64,000 nt of DNA from Haliclona indistincta (GCA_964017065.1 OZ024791.1:6066547-6130546), one strand, 5' to 3'. Counted from the first letter of the stretch, positions 1 to 11,466 are shown. Notes: generated by a model from the sequence alone, not told the origin. Translations and numbers: made by a program.

Positions 1-923
1 GATAGAGAGACAGTGAGTCCAAGATGAACACCTGGCCCCACTCTGTGCACTCATTGAGTGCAGTCAGTAGCTTGTTAATGGTGGGGGAGTCCAGGTCACC
101 CAGCAGGGCAGCCGATGGGGATGTCTCTCCTATCTCAGCCAAAGCTGCAATAGCATTAGCAACCACCTAAAGACAGAGAGACAGTGATAAGAGGGAATGC
201 TGAGTCTTGCATTGTTACCATGGGGATTGAATCAGAGAGGAGCTCTTTCAGCAGCTCTATAAACCCCTGGTCCTCCACAAGTTGAGAGTTGATGTCGTGT
301 AGCTTAGCAACACACACGGCAGCTGTCTTACGCACATAGGGATCCTCATCCTGTAATTATTACACAGTAAATCATAAATATTGTGCAAAACACATTGGTC
401 TTATGCCGTACCTTGAGGCACTTGCGTAGAGGCTCACACAGATACTCGGTGATCTTGTCCACTCGTATGCAGCCCATGGTACGCACAGCCAGTGCACGGA
501 TGAGTGGATTACTGTCCTCACAATCCTGACAAGAGACAAACAAAGAAACACGATTGAATATAGTGAAAAGATATTGTAGACATAATGTGCACATACCTTA
601 GCAAAAGTGTTGACAGCAAGAATAGCTAGGTCGGGCTGAGATTTAGCATAGTTCATAAGGTACAGATAGACTAGTTTCTTGAGCTCCAGACTGTCAGTCT
701 GCATGCAGTTCACCACATCAGGGAACAGAGAGCTGACATCTTTGCCAACAGTCATGCTTGCTATGATCTTCTTTATGGCTTCCTTCTTACGCTCCTTCTT
801 CTCACTTTGTAGATCCAGTCGGAGCTCAGCAAGCTCACCTATGGAAAAATGACGAGTGCAATTGGAAGTGACTACTAATACCAAACCTTTCTTAGTGGTG
901 GTAAAGTATTTTGAGTCGGACAT
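1..923 (-). CDS. AP1B1/AP2B1: Beta-adaptin (AP-1/AP-2 large beta subunit), 5' part
   Basis: Encodes the N-terminal HEAT/armadillo trunk of the beta subunit of clathrin adaptors AP-1 and AP-2, which sort cargo at the trans-Golgi and plasma membrane. The start is ATG at 923-921, giving [14 protein letters not shown], the near-invariant start of the family. Exons join at about 923-887, 838-597, 525-412, 350-219 and 166 to the left edge, with GT-AG borders and matching phases. The translation carries the hallmarks [45 protein letters not shown] and [20 protein letters not shown]. The gene is cut by the window edge, so the hinge and ear are not seen. Whether it is the AP-1 or AP-2 form cannot be decided; many invertebrates have one shared beta chain. 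It is head to head with the aldolase gene. Confidence 0.95.
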
Positions 924-1241
924 CTTGTAGGCGGTCACGAGGATTCCTGTGTTTTGTCACAACACAACTCAAATCCTGCAGAATACGGTTAAAGTTATAT
1001 AGAAACTCTAAATACAGCTTTGTCGCTTTCCTACCAAGATTTTCACCAGCAAAATTAGCTAAGGAAACAGCCCTCGACAACTCCGACTCGCTCCGACAAG
1101 CAAAAAATGGGAGGAGGACCGTCTCTAAATAAGCAAACACAAGGAAACCGTAAATTCTATTGTGTAATATCTAAAACCTGCCCCACCCATATCTCCAGCT
1201 ATAGCAATCTATATCTGCACTGACCTGCAGACCATATTCAC
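924..1241. promoter_or_regulatory. Divergent intergenic region, beta-adaptin / aldolase
   Basis: About 318 bp separate the start codons of two head-to-head genes. Short open frames cross it on both strands but resemble nothing, so it probably holds two 5' UTRs and a shared promoter. No TATA box is seen. Confidence 0.5.
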
Positions 1242-2830
1242 ATGGCTATTGCTGCAACCAGGCTCCTATCGAGTAAAGTCTTTTCAGCTCATATTCCTTC
1301 TCTCTGTTCCTTGCGCGCAGTAATTCCAGCCAAAATGAGTGGTTTAGCAGCAGGAAGGCTTCCTGATGGCGTTTATCCCACAATGATCACACCAATGCTC
1401 AACGACGAGAGAAAATCAGTAGATTGGGAGGGCCTGGACGGTGAGTATAATGAAGCAGCTTCCAGCATACTAGCATATTTGAAATGCAAACGTTACATTT
1501 CCATTCTTTGACTTCCTCAGTTCTCACTGAATGGTTCATCAAGTCAGGTGTTGCAGGTCTATTCACTGTTTGTCTTTCTAGTGAAATGTTCCAAGTGAGA
1601 AATAACAAAAGTGTGCATCTATGATCTATCACACAATGTTTTGTTTGTCTGCTGCAGCTTAGTAATGAGGAGAGACTTCAGGTTACACAAAGGGTGGTTG
1701 ATAAGGCAGCTGGTCGTGTGCCAGTGGTTGCTGGAGGTAAGGCATTTGAGCAGTAGATGCTGTGATTTGAGCTAGTTTCTCTTTTAGCAACATTTGAAGG
1801 TAATCTAGAGGAACAGGCAGAGTTGATGAGGGCTATGGGTAAGATTGCGAGTGCAACTGTCATTATAACCAATCAAATTGCTAGGATGGAGGATGTTAGT
1901 AACCATCCATCTCTTGTGATTTTCATTGCTATTGTGTATTCAGAGTGATGAGGTGTGGCTTGGTAATGCTCAGAGACTGTTAGACATGACAGGTGATATA
2001 CCACTTGGTCTATATGAGACTCCAGTGCCTAAAGTCAGGTAACCCAGGAGATGAGTATGGTTTACAGACATTATTGGTACTCTCAGGAGTCTCACTCCAG
2101 CCATGATGACATGGGCTGCTAAAACAGGGAGGTTTGTGTTTCACAAAGACACATCACTGCATGTAGACAGGATGCTGCTAAAACTGAAAACAGTCCAAGC
2201 AGTTCCTGACACACCTCTCAAGTAAGGCATGCCATTGCTGTCTATTTGATGTCGATCTTTGCTCTGCACGTACAGATTTTACACGGCTAAGATACAGTTT
2301 CTGAAAACACTACTAGACAATGGCGGCAAGTAAGATATTAAATACAAGCATGTATGGAAACTATTTATTTTTTATTTCTAGTGGTTTCAGTGGAGTTACT
2401 GTTAACTTCATGCCCTGGCCGGTAGTTTGGTTGTGTGATGCTGAACGTAGTAAACAACAAGAGGAGAAGAGGATTCAAGTACAGCAGCTGCTTTCATTGA
2501 CTGATAGGACCATAGCCAATAAGGTAGGTCTGCACTTTGGAGCTAGTGCACATTGATGATACACACCTTCATGATATTGGCTCTCTCTCCATGCAGTATC
2601 CTATCTCAGCTAAGTATTATCTCAACAAGTACTATAATGTCCCATTCCAACCAGTCTCTAGGATGGTAGATGTTGTCATCAATGATCAAGATGTAAGTAT
2701 GATGAGAGTTGGATCCTCACTGCTCTGTAATAATATACCCATCATTCCACAGGCTGAGTCACTAGAAGCAATGAAGGACCACGTTGATGACGTTTGTGCT
2801 GAAGCAGGAATTGTGACTGTGATTCCTTAA
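1242..2830 (+). CDS. DapA-family class I aldolase, probably mitochondrial
   Basis: A TIM-barrel aldolase/lyase of the dihydrodipicolinate synthase / N-acetylneuraminate lyase / 4-hydroxy-2-oxoglutarate aldolase superfamily. Ten exons with GT-AG borders can be joined: 1242-1440, 1521-1594, 1658-1736, 1788-1894, 1944-2038, 2087-2221, 2276-2329, 2382-2523, 2597-2692, 2753-2830. Visible motifs are DGVYPTMITPM near the start, the YETPVP segment (catalytic Tyr region), and FHKDTS, whose Lys should be the Schiff-base residue. The first about 31 residues are rich in Ala, Ser, Arg and Leu without acids, like a mitochondrial transit peptide; a second ATG at 1335 would remove it. Substrate cannot be assigned: HOGA1 normally reads differently around the lysine, so this may be another subfamily, possibly closer to bacterial relatives. 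Confidence 0.85.
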
Positions 2831-3421
2831 CTTATTATTATACTACTTGTTTTATATGATAATCTGAAAACATTGTATATTAATACTTTAACACCCAATA
2901 CACCATAAGATTACTGACACCGGCCATATTAGACATCGTAGGTGGCGCATGAATAGTAATAGCTAGTTGTACGAAAGAGTACTAATAATTATGTAAGATA
3001 AAAGAGTACTACTATGTAAGATAAAGAGTACTGAGATCAAGTTTTATTGTGTTATTGCAATTTGCAAGCTTCCTAATAACAGTCGAGATGATGAGTTATC
3101 AACTATAAACAAGTATGACTAAGCAGTTTATAGTTATTTGGGACTAGCTCAGTCTGTATACTGCTAACTGTTTTCTTTGCTTCAATAAAACCAACACTGT
3201 TTAATATCACAGGAAAACAACAAGGAAATTATGTAAGTGTTGTTTGAATTATGTTACATTAAAAATAACTGTAGCAGCATATTAAACAACTTAGCTGTTT
3301 TTTTTTCGGTTTCACTAAAGTGTTAAGTTATCAATGAAGCATGCTTGATACAACTGTGCTGGGCCTATATAAGAGAAGGACATTTTTGTTGAATTTGTGT
3401 CATTTAAGTTGGTGATTCAGA
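2831..3421. other. Intergenic: aldolase 3' region and promoter of the peptide gene
   Basis: AT-rich stretch with no supportable ORF. It holds a short imperfect direct repeat around 2970-3035 (a GTAAGATAAA-AGAGTACT motif seen twice) and, at the right end, the TATA box of the next gene. No RNA gene is seen. Confidence 0.5.
3366..3373 (+). promoter_or_regulatory. TATA box of the secreted peptide gene
   Basis: TATATAAG lies 56 bp before the start codon at 3422, which would place transcription start about 25-30 bp before the ATG. It is one of only two convincing TATA boxes in the window; most genes here are TATA-less head-to-head pairs. This fits a strongly, cell-type-specifically expressed secreted product. 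Confidence 0.65.
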
Positions 3422-3990
3422 ATGGTCTCCTGCAAGAAACTCTTCATCGTTGCTCTTGTGCAGTGCTGCTTCTTGCTGCTAACAGCAAATGCAGTGCCTG
3501 CAGGTTTGTGCCTTTGTTGAAAATTATTCAATTACATCTTATTGTTTTTTTCATATAATAGAGGATAACTTGAAGCATGAGCTAGAAGCTCTGAGTGAAC
3601 CGGATGATGGTGGTGATGATGGTGGATATGAATATGCTCTGGAAGAAGAGGATCCTGATGACGACACTCCTGATGAGCAAGGGCTGTCAGAACACGCCGA
3701 TGCACAGCGCAGTAAAAATGCACATTCACCTTATATTCTTATTTTTGTATCTATTTACAGTTAAGGTGACTTGGTCATGCAGAGTTGTACCCAGACTTAC
3801 ATGCCGCCGTGCTAGACCAAAATGCGGTAGCTCTATCACAACCAGACGTTGTCATGTGTGCCAGAGCATTACATATTGTTACAACCATCCCAACATGAAT
3901 AATGGTTGGTCAACCAGGCGACCTCGAGGGAAAAGAATGTGTGATACTACAAGAGCACTGCAGTGTACTAGAACAGGAAGGCGCTGTTAA
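3422..3990 (+). CDS. Small secreted basic Cys-rich peptide precursor
   Basis: No named family recognised. Three exons (3422-3503, 3562-3711, 3761-3990; phases fit) encode about 153 residues. The first part is a signal peptide: MVSCKK, a hydrophobic core with LVQCCFLLL, and a likely cut after TANA. Exon 2 encodes a very acidic segment of about 49 residues with roughly 21 Asp/Glu and no Cys, ending in DAQR. Exon 3 encodes a strongly basic domain of about 75 residues with nine Cys (including a CHVC motif), about 15 Arg and almost no acids. Signal, acidic pro-piece, then cationic Cys-rich domain is the usual plan of antimicrobial or toxin-like peptide precursors, where the pro-piece neutralises the basic part; Arg before the basic domain could be the processing site. 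Nine Cys leaves one unpaired, allowing a dimer. Function is inferred from composition only. Confidence 0.7.
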
Positions 3991-4447
3991 ACAGGTAAAG
4001 TGAATCAGTGCTGCATCATCGAAATTGCTTATTACTGTACCCACAGAACACAGATTCATCACTCTTGAAATTTTGGTTAAGACATTCAAATTGTTCTATG
4101 GCTATCCAACCCCCAAAACCACACTGTTGTGGACTTCAATAGTAGTAGATATCATATATAGACTCTTCCTATCAGTAGTACAGTCCATATATATTATATG
4201 TACTTGTCATACAAAATTAATACATTTTGGGGTAAAATTATTCCATCTCTGTCAGCACCAACGTCATCCGTGACCACAGAAACTTTAATTCCTGGTTCAA
4301 TGTGTTGCGCACTTTGCAACAATCCTATGAATGTTAAAGTATCACAAACTCCAGCAAGCATACAGTTGCTGTTTGTTACGTGTAAAGCTTAAAACAATGT
4401 TTCATGTAATAATACTGTTTTATAATCGCTGTTTATAATCACTCTTT
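3991..4447. other. Intergenic: converging 3' ends
   Basis: AT-rich, tail-to-tail region between the peptide gene and the KDM2-type gene, probably both 3' UTRs. Short open frames on the plus strand have no coding features. A short direct repeat (TTTATAATC, twice) lies just before 4440. Confidence 0.4.
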
Positions 4448-7400
4448 CTATACTGAGTCACTATTGATTTGTTCGGCTGCTGACACTATCTCGTCCAGTA
4501 GAGAAGATTGAGATGATACAGGCAGTGGCTCTACCTCTGGGAGATGTAGAGCAAAGTCGCTGACACCTCCAAGAGAGGACAGGGAGACAGGAAGAAGAGA
4601 AGCAAAAGAGAGCAACTGGAGGGTGCTTGGAGGGAGAGGATTAATGGAGGAGAGGAGAGGGTCACTCTCCAGTCCACTGCAGATCACATCCTGAGACTAA
4701 TAAGAAGTGATAGTAATAACAGTGCTAGCACACTTTACCTCATGGTCAGGACGAGATCTCTTGGCTACAGGGAGTAAGTCAACTTCAGTGTCTTCTGGTG
4801 ATATTGGTGGTGGTGAGAGAGGCTTGTGCTGGTTAGAGATTAAAGATGATTCTAACAATGAAAATACATCTGTTTCTGTTCTTTTATCACTCTCTTTTTC
4901 GTAAGTGTCAAATAGTGAGATCCGTAGTGGAGCTTTCTTGTCTCCTCCAGCTTTTGTCGGCACAGGAACAGTGAACTTGAATGATTTAGGAGGAGTAGGT
5001 GTATCTGGATGATCAGCTGTTGTACTATCAGCTGGACGACGCTCACAAGTGAACGAAGATGAGGAGGTAACAGAAGGAAGAAACGGAGCCATCAACTGTG
5101 GAAAGAACGATATAGTACAACACAGTAACAGTTGTGAACTACTCACAGCAGTGCATTTCCTGTGGAGACATGCTTGCTTCAGTTTGCCTTCTCCTCCTCG
5201 CTGGGGACTGTCAAGACAAAACTTGCAGTAGCCACAAGCCAGTCTGGTGCATCCCTCGCACACACCACATCTCTTCCGACGAGATGATTGGACACGTTTT
5301 GTTCGTTTGAGAGAATGGCTAGAGAATACTTCCCTGTGTAGAGGAGTCTCAGAATAGTGGGTACGAGTAGATGATTGTGCAGTAGTCATTGGCGATGCGA
5401 TGGTTGTTGACAGTGTCGATGATTGTGCAACGGTTGACACAATGGTTGTTGGCAGCGATAATGGTGGTGCGATTGCTGGTAGTGATAGCGGTTGTGCAGT
5501 GGTTGCTGGTAGTGACAACGGTTGTGCGGTGGTTGCTGGTAGTGACAATGGTTGTGCGGTGGTTGCTGGTAGTGACAACGGTTGTGCGGTGGTTGCTGGT
5601 AGTGACAATGGTTGTGCGGTGGTTGCTGGTAGTGACGATGGGTCTTCTGGCAGTAATAACTGATCAATAATCGTTGGTAGTGATAGTTGGTCATTGCTTC
5701 CTGGTTCATTGGTTGCTGAGAAAGATGATTGTTCATTGCTGGTCGCTAGCAGTAATAGCTGCTCAATGGTCATTGGTGGTAATGATTGCTCTTTGGTCAA
5801 TGGTAAAGAGGGCAGGTTGTCACTGGTAGCTAGCAATAATAACTGTTCAATAGATGTTGGCTGCTCATTGGTTGTCATTGGTAGCTCATTGGTTGTCATT
5901 GGTAGCTCATTGGTTGTCATTGGTAGTGATTGGTGCTCATTGGTTGTCATTGGTAGTGATTGGTGCTCATTGGTTGTCATTGGTAGCGATGGCTGTAAAA
6001 TGGTCTTTGGCTGAAGAGCAGTGAATTTGTGTTCAACAGTATTGCCTACATGTAACAAATATAACGGTAGTTTATGAAAAATAGACTCATCTACCTGTGT
6101 CTGTTTCCAATGGTGTGGGACTACCAATTGAACGAGGAAGAGAAGGAGAACTAGGAATAGTAGGATAAGATGCAGCCACAATATGGTGCAGGACAGTGAC
6201 ACCATTAATATCTTGACTGAACAGCACGGGAAGCTGCGCACTTGTTAACTGAACCTCCAATCTCTCCAATAAGAGACCGGGGTGGTAGATACAACTGGGA
6301 ACATCTTCACTAAACAGCTTCTTATCCTTCATTTTTTTCACCAACAGTAGAAAACCATCCTTCTCAATCTGTGACAAATAAGGCAGATAACTATTCTTTC
6401 CAGAGACTTCATTCTCGGTTTTCAGGTTTCGGTCTTTTCTGTCGTTCTCTTTCTCCTTGGAAAGTTTGATGCCGAGCTTCTTGTAGTCTTTTTGAGAGAG
6501 CTTTTTGACAGAAACAGCCTTCAACCAGGTGTGGTAGGGAGGCAGTGCAATTTCCTGAGTGTCGGTCATCTTGTCTACGTGTGCTTCGAGTGTGTTGAAG
6601 AGTTCGTGCAGCTCTCTCACCAGATACCAGTGTATGTGAGAGTATAACGGGAAAAGAAACTTGGACTTCACCTACAGCAGCAGGAGAAAGGAGTGGAAGA
6701 TTAGCTACAAGCTGCAAGCAATGATCATACCTTTAGCTTGTCTTCAAGTACAGCCACTTCAAGTTGCTGACTGATGTTGAAACAATTCAAGAAATTACCA
6801 CCGAACACAAGCGAGTCCTTCGGAGTATACACAGCATGGATCCAACCTGGAGTAAAAAGACATAAAATTAATAATTAATTTTAGTTGTTCATCAACGACC
6901 AATAAATCCCTAAAAGGAACTCACCAGATGGCATGAGTAATGTGTCTCCAGCCTTTAGCCTCACCACTTCACACTCGTCCACTTCGTCAGCAAAGAAGAT
7001 AGCCTCCTGAAAGGTTTCATTGTGCCATTTGACAAACAGGTCATAGTTCTTCGATGATGGCGGTATGAGAATGAAGATTTTCTCTCCCTTTATGATGTGG
7101 TACCAGACTGAAGTACCACCAAAATCAACATGGAAATCAGTGTAGCATCCAGCAACACTCATCAGACAGTATCTAGTAGGACAGAGAGAGTGATATAAGG
7201 CACAGGAGGATGGGACAGAGAGAGTGACATAAGGTACAGGAGGATGGGAGGAGCACTCACTTGCGCACTTTAGGATACATCATCTTCCTCATGTCATTTG
7301 TAGGGTCTGATTGTTTGTTGATGAGGTCAGGCGGCCAGACAGTGCTCACCCAATCCAACTCACGCACCTATAGCAATGTGTGATAGAGATGTAACAGCTA

Positions 7401-8453
7401 TCAGGCGCTACACTCACTAGTGCTGGTGGCTCCACTAGAGGATCAAGTTGAGTGTGACTAAACTCCAAGCTTATCACATTAAGAGGACCTCGTCTACCAC
7501 CAGACGACTGCTTGCTACCCGAGCACTGATAGTAGCTACAGAACTGGTCCAGTGACATAGTCACAGCTTGCTGAGTCTCACAGTTCATAGCATCCACCTT
7601 CCTCTGAGGCCCTGCAGCATGAGTAGGAAGAAACAGAAAAAAGCACAGTATACCCAAGAGAGATGATACCAGTCAACTGTTTCATTACTACATATTTTGT
7701 ATCATAACTTGTTCAAAACAAACAAGCATCTTTAACTGACCTATAAGTCGACGGACGTCATCAACAGAGAAGGAAGCAGGAGGCATCCTGAGGTAGCAAG
7801 AGAATGAGTAGAGGAATGATTGCAATGTAATTAGTTACCTCAGTCCAAGACCAGTTGACTTATGAATAATAATAGGATGAGTAAATCCGTGTGTCTGTAG
7901 AGTCTTGACCGAGAGCCCTGCACAAAGTTGAGCTAGTCACAATCCACTCATAGTCCTAGTGATGCTGACCTTTCCCATTCGGTAGGTGCTCAGCTAGTCT
8001 TGAGCCACCATCCTGCTGTTGCTGCACAGCATAGCGAGGCTCCTTCAACTTGTTGCGGATTGAGAACTTGTCAAGCAGCAGTTCATCACATGATATCATG
8101 TCATGATAGTCATACTGGACACGAGGACGCTGCAGCATAAAGGTGACAATAATGTATATACAATCTTGTAGATCTAAAAAAATATTCTTCTATATTCTTT
8201 ATCAGAGACGACTAACAGCTGATATTCAGTATGATGAATTCTACTTATCGAGCGGTTGTTAATCTCGTTAACTGAAACAAGAAGCTATTTTAAGTAAGTA
8301 GGCTGTTATTGTTGTGAAAGAGGCCACAATGAGCCAGACTACAACAACAACAAAACACAATAATACAGAGTCACGGACCCAAAGAGACCCTTGCACGAAG
8401 GTTTCAGTGTTCATGAAATAATTTTGACCTACCAGTTCTCGCTGCTCTGTCAT
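4448..8453 (-). CDS. KDM2: KDM2-type JmjC histone demethylase with CXXC finger
   Basis: Predicted Fe(II)/2-oxoglutarate histone H3K36 demethylase targeted to CpG DNA. From N to C: a KDM2-like N-terminal region with DGLGIKMP-like GLGLRMP (about 7785-7860), the linker [20 protein letters not shown] (about 7430-7490), and the JmjC core [11 protein letters not shown] (about 7110-7150) with the Fe-binding His and Asp and the third ligand in GWIHAVYTP (about 6825-6850). Next comes a helical region near 6320-6370, a low-complexity Thr/Leu/Pro/Gln linker built from repeats (5400-6000), and a CXXC zinc finger CGVCEGC...CGYCKFC...KQACLHRKC (about 5160-5280). The reading then ends at 4448 after an unconserved tail: no PHD finger, F-box or LRRs, which follow CXXC in vertebrate KDM2A/B. 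The 5' end is uncertain. ATG at 8453 opens a short exon that I could not join in frame to the exon starting [10 protein letters not shown] (about 8120). Head to head with MRPS23. Confidence 0.85.
5491..5640 (-). repeat. 30-bp coding minisatellite in the KDM2 linker
   Basis: Five consecutive units of exactly 30 bp, nearly identical, in frame with the KDM2-type protein. Each encodes the decapeptide [10 protein letters not shown]. The exact period and few substitutions point to recent expansion or homogenisation. Confidence 0.9.
5858..5992 (-). repeat. Second in-frame repeat block in the KDM2 linker
   Basis: Units of 21 and 30 bp built on TTGTCATTGGTAG / GCTCATTGG encode repeated LPMTTNE, some extended by two or three residues. 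Like the 5491-5640 block, it lies between the JmjC and CXXC parts and preserves the frame. Confidence 0.85.
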
Positions 8454-8610
8454 ATTCCAGAGAGTGGAGAATACAGAAAATTCACTAAAGCTAAATTCAA
8501 CTGTCCAGCAGCAGCCGACAAGTTATGGCGCGGCCGGGATGTAGGATCAATCACAATCAGGTGAATCCCTCTAATTAACTTAGGTGGGCGATATTTAGAA
8601 CGCATGCAGC
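8454..8610. promoter_or_regulatory. Divergent promoter, KDM2-type / MRPS23
   Basis: 157 bp between the putative start codons of two head-to-head genes, GC-richer than its surroundings (for example GGCGCGGCCGGG near 8527). No TATA box. A shared bidirectional promoter is inferred. Confidence 0.45.
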
Positions 8611-11303
8611 ATGGCCTCTAGAGTTTACAAAACAGGTACCATTGTTACCAGGTGAGAGAGTGTACTAACTTCAGCTGTGCAGGTCATTGTAGTAAAGTTG
8701 GGCAAAGGATAACAATTTATCTATATACAGTAGTGCATACAGGCTAAGATATTAAAAAACCTCGAAAAACCTGCCTAACAGATCGCAAGTACATGTGTAC
8801 ACAAAACGGCATGAGTACAAAAATAAGAGGTAGCCATAATGATGTTATATCATAGTCACTTCAAACTACCTCATTGTCTATTTTATGTGGTTGTATTTAT
8901 GGTTGTACGTACTGTAATCTACATACTGCAGGGTACGAAACCTACTAAATACAGGAGTACTGAAGCAGCCTCCATTGTGGCTTGGTGTGGTAGAGGCATT
9001 CCCACCAATACTTGAGCCCAGGTCTGATAGACTATCCGTTAAAGGAATACCTTCACTGATATCATATCCTGAGGACCAGCACAGGAGGTAAGAGATTCAA
9101 GAGTCGTATCGTAAGTGCATGAAAGTTGTGGCTGTTAATTTTGAAATGTTTTTCGTCTGTAACAACATTAATCGTGACATTACTCACAATCACAGGGAAC
9201 AAGCTATATAGATTGAAATTACTAGCAGCACTTTCATTGTATTAATTAAAAGAGCAATTTACAAACATACAGTTTCACGTGGAAGAGAACTTAGTGGTTG
9301 CATTACGATAGTTTCTTTTGGGTTATCATTGGTTGGCTGAAGAGCTGAAATCTGGTGCACATTGTATGAACTTGCATCAATTGAATCGAATACCAGCGTT
9401 TTTCTTCTCATATTTTTGAATTCTGACATTCTTGTGTGCTGTTCTTGTTGACAGTTTGAGTCCTTTTGTGTATGATAGCAGTAGAAATACATACGAATAG
9501 CCAATAGCCGATGTACTAGTTCGATAACAAGCCAAAAGAAGGATATGTTTTTATTAATTACCCATGCGCAGTATGCGCTAGGGTTATGCGTTTGTGTCCG
9601 TCTGTGTGTGTGTGTGTGTGTTTGTGTGTGGACAAAAAACATGCTTGTTTACGTCTCACCGCTCGAAATTCGCCACAAAAGTGCACTTTGCAGCTTCTTC
9701 ACTGAATCTATAGTCCTGTGAAGACGTTTTCTGTGCTGGCAAGCCTTGCCCGAGCGGCTAATCCATGGCTTTCTAAAGCTACGTGTCCTTTGTAAGAGCA
9801 TTTTACGGTATTGTGGGTGTGTCACCCTCCATAATCGATGTCCTCACTCAGTCTCACATGTACAGTACGCCAGAGCCAATCACCTGTTAGTGCATGTATG
9901 GTAGCTATGCTATCATCAATATTTATCTGGAGCTGTCTATGGACTAGCTGTAACGCAGTGAGCGTTGCACATGGTAATGCTGGAGTAGTCGTGTTTAGCT
10001 CTTTAGCTCAGAACACGGTTAGTGCATTATGGTAGCTTTGCTATAATCAATATTTATCTGGAGCTGTCTATGGACTAGCTGTAACGCAGTGAGCGTTGCA
10101 CATGGTAATGCTGGAGTAGTCGTGTTTAGCTCTTTAGCTCAGAACACGGTTAGTGCATTATGGTAGCTTTGCTATAATCAATATTTATCTGGAGCTGTCT
10201 ATGGACTAGCTGTAACGCAGTGAGCGTTGCACATGGTAATGCTGGAGTAGTCGTGTTTAGCTCTTTAGCTCAGAACACGGTTAGTGCATTATGGTAGCTT
10301 TGCTATAATCAATATTTATCTGGAGCTGTCTATGGACTAGCTGTAACGTGAGTGTTGTAGTAATGCTGGAGTAGTCGTGTTTAGCTCTTAGCTCAGCACA
10401 CGGGTATGTGTTCATTGGAACTCTAGTTAACTACTGCAACACATGCCATGTGAAAGATCATGACTGCATTGTAGCCAATCTTGACTTTTGGTATGGCTAC
10501 TGGGAGGAAGGTGATCTCCTTCTCCACAAGCAATCATAAAAGCTGATTACAAAGTAAGCTTGATGAAAGGTGTGTTTCAGAAAGAAAATACATGGGAATA
10601 TGTAAATCAGTTGAAATGGCTTTGAAAGATCCATCACCCACTGTTTGTAAATGAATACAACGACCTTGATGGGATAGCCCATTGCAAGCAATGCCGTTAG
10701 AACAGGAATTCTTTCAGGTCTCAAATCAATCATCAGGTTATTGCAAATCAGAGATATGGTGATCCATATTGTGAGGGAAGTGATGTGGCGTAATTGTGTG
10801 TGAAAGGTGCCGACATCAAGACTGATGTCTAACCTTGGGTAGAGTGAAATCAAGGTTCGCAATAATGCAGAGCCAGCGAGCAAGACCAGGAATATGATCA
10901 CTGCCATTATCTACATAGTCAGTAAATAAAATTTGTGTTTAGAAACGATAGTAATATGGTACTTACGCCAACAAGAGCGAGAAGCGTCTAGCCAGATTAC
11001 GCAATATCAGATACGTCATTACATAATATTTGTGCCAATTGTCAAGGGGTTAATTATTAGGTAGAGTGCAGAGTACATTATACTATCTTCTCCTTGTACA
11101 GTGATTCTGACAAGTATGCTTTACTGTTTGAAGCTGGACACAGCTCACACACCAGCAAGTGGCTTGATATCACCTATGAGCAGCCCATGGACAGCGAGCA
11201 GCAGCCTGTGCTAGCAAAGACTCAAGAACCGACAAAAGAAGAGACATTGGAAGAACTGTTGAAAATATTCAAACCTAAAAATAAGCACAACCAAACACAA
11301 TAA
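8611..11303 (+). CDS. MRPS23: Mitochondrial ribosomal protein mS23
   Basis: Small-subunit protein of the mitochondrial ribosome. Three exons: 8611-8651, 8932-9087 and 11102-11303, total about 132 codons. The protein starts MASRVYKTGTIVTR and continues VRNLLNTGVLKQPPLWLGVV then EAFPP, matching the family core ([24 protein letters not shown] in human). Exon 2 ends in EDQHR, aligning with EDRIR, and the phase joins correctly to SDSDKYALLF in exon 3. The C-terminal half is divergent and shorter than in human (190 residues). The 2 kb last intron is far longer than others nearby and holds a tandem array and an opposite-strand ORF. Tail to tail with rabaptin. Confidence 0.85.
9603..9630. repeat. (TG)n microsatellite
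   Basis: Short TG dinucleotide run inside the last intron of MRPS23. Confidence 0.85.
9885..10403. repeat. 131-bp tandem repeat array (4 copies)
   Basis: GTAGCT(A/T)TGCTAT recurs at 9901, 10032, 10163 and 10294, a constant 131-bp period. Copies 2 and 3 are essentially identical. The first differs near its start, and the last is shortened and diverged after CTGTAACG. The unit has no open frame worth calling. It lies in the MRPS23 intron. Confidence 0.95.
10497..10907 (-). CDS. Possible nested membrane-protein exon (GPCR-like?)
   Basis: An open frame on the strand opposite MRPS23, inside its last intron. It encodes three strongly hydrophobic segments (around IIFLVLLAGSALL, LTIWITISLICNN and LTALLAMGYPIKVVVFIY) separated by short polar loops, a pattern like the last helices of a 7TM receptor. 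Just upstream, at about 10975-11000, a possible exon reads RRFSLLLA before a GT donor. Downstream, a short hydrophilic frame at 9259-9440 could be a tail. No family motif is conclusive; it could be a pseudogene or chance frame. Confidence 0.3.
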   Translation of the reverse strand: MAVIIFLVLLAGSALLRTLISLYPRLDISLDVGTFHTQLRHITSLTIWITISLICNNLMIDLRPERIPVLTALLAMGYPIKVVVFIYKQWVMDLSKPFQLIYIFPCIFFLKHTFHQAYFVISFYDCLWRRRSPSSQ

Positions 11304-11466
11304 TTTACAATTTTGTACAAAGATCATATGATTGCTGCTGGCCCAATTTAAATAAATATCATACCACTTAGATCAGTGGAACATGTATTAGAGTGCAGTA
11401 ACATTATTATACAAATTTTAACACACACAAAGTCAAAATAATAATATTGTCTAAAGGAGCAATTTA

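Noticed and set aside
5389..5736. Plus-strand and minus-strand repeat-coding frames (Val/Gly/Leu; His/Gln/Pro)
   Set aside because: Other-frame shadows of the in-frame KDM2 linker minisatellite.
9259..9642. Minus-strand 127-residue frame in the MRPS23 intron
   Set aside because: Half is translation of a (TG)n/His-Thr repeat; the rest is hydrophilic and unrecognised. At best a tail exon of the doubtful nested gene.
9745..9800. tRNA-like box A (GCCCGAGCGGCTAA) on the plus strand
   Set aside because: No matching box B (GGTTCGANTCC), no cloverleaf with a closed acceptor stem, and no plausible anticodon loop. Probably chance or a decayed tRNA-derived fragment.
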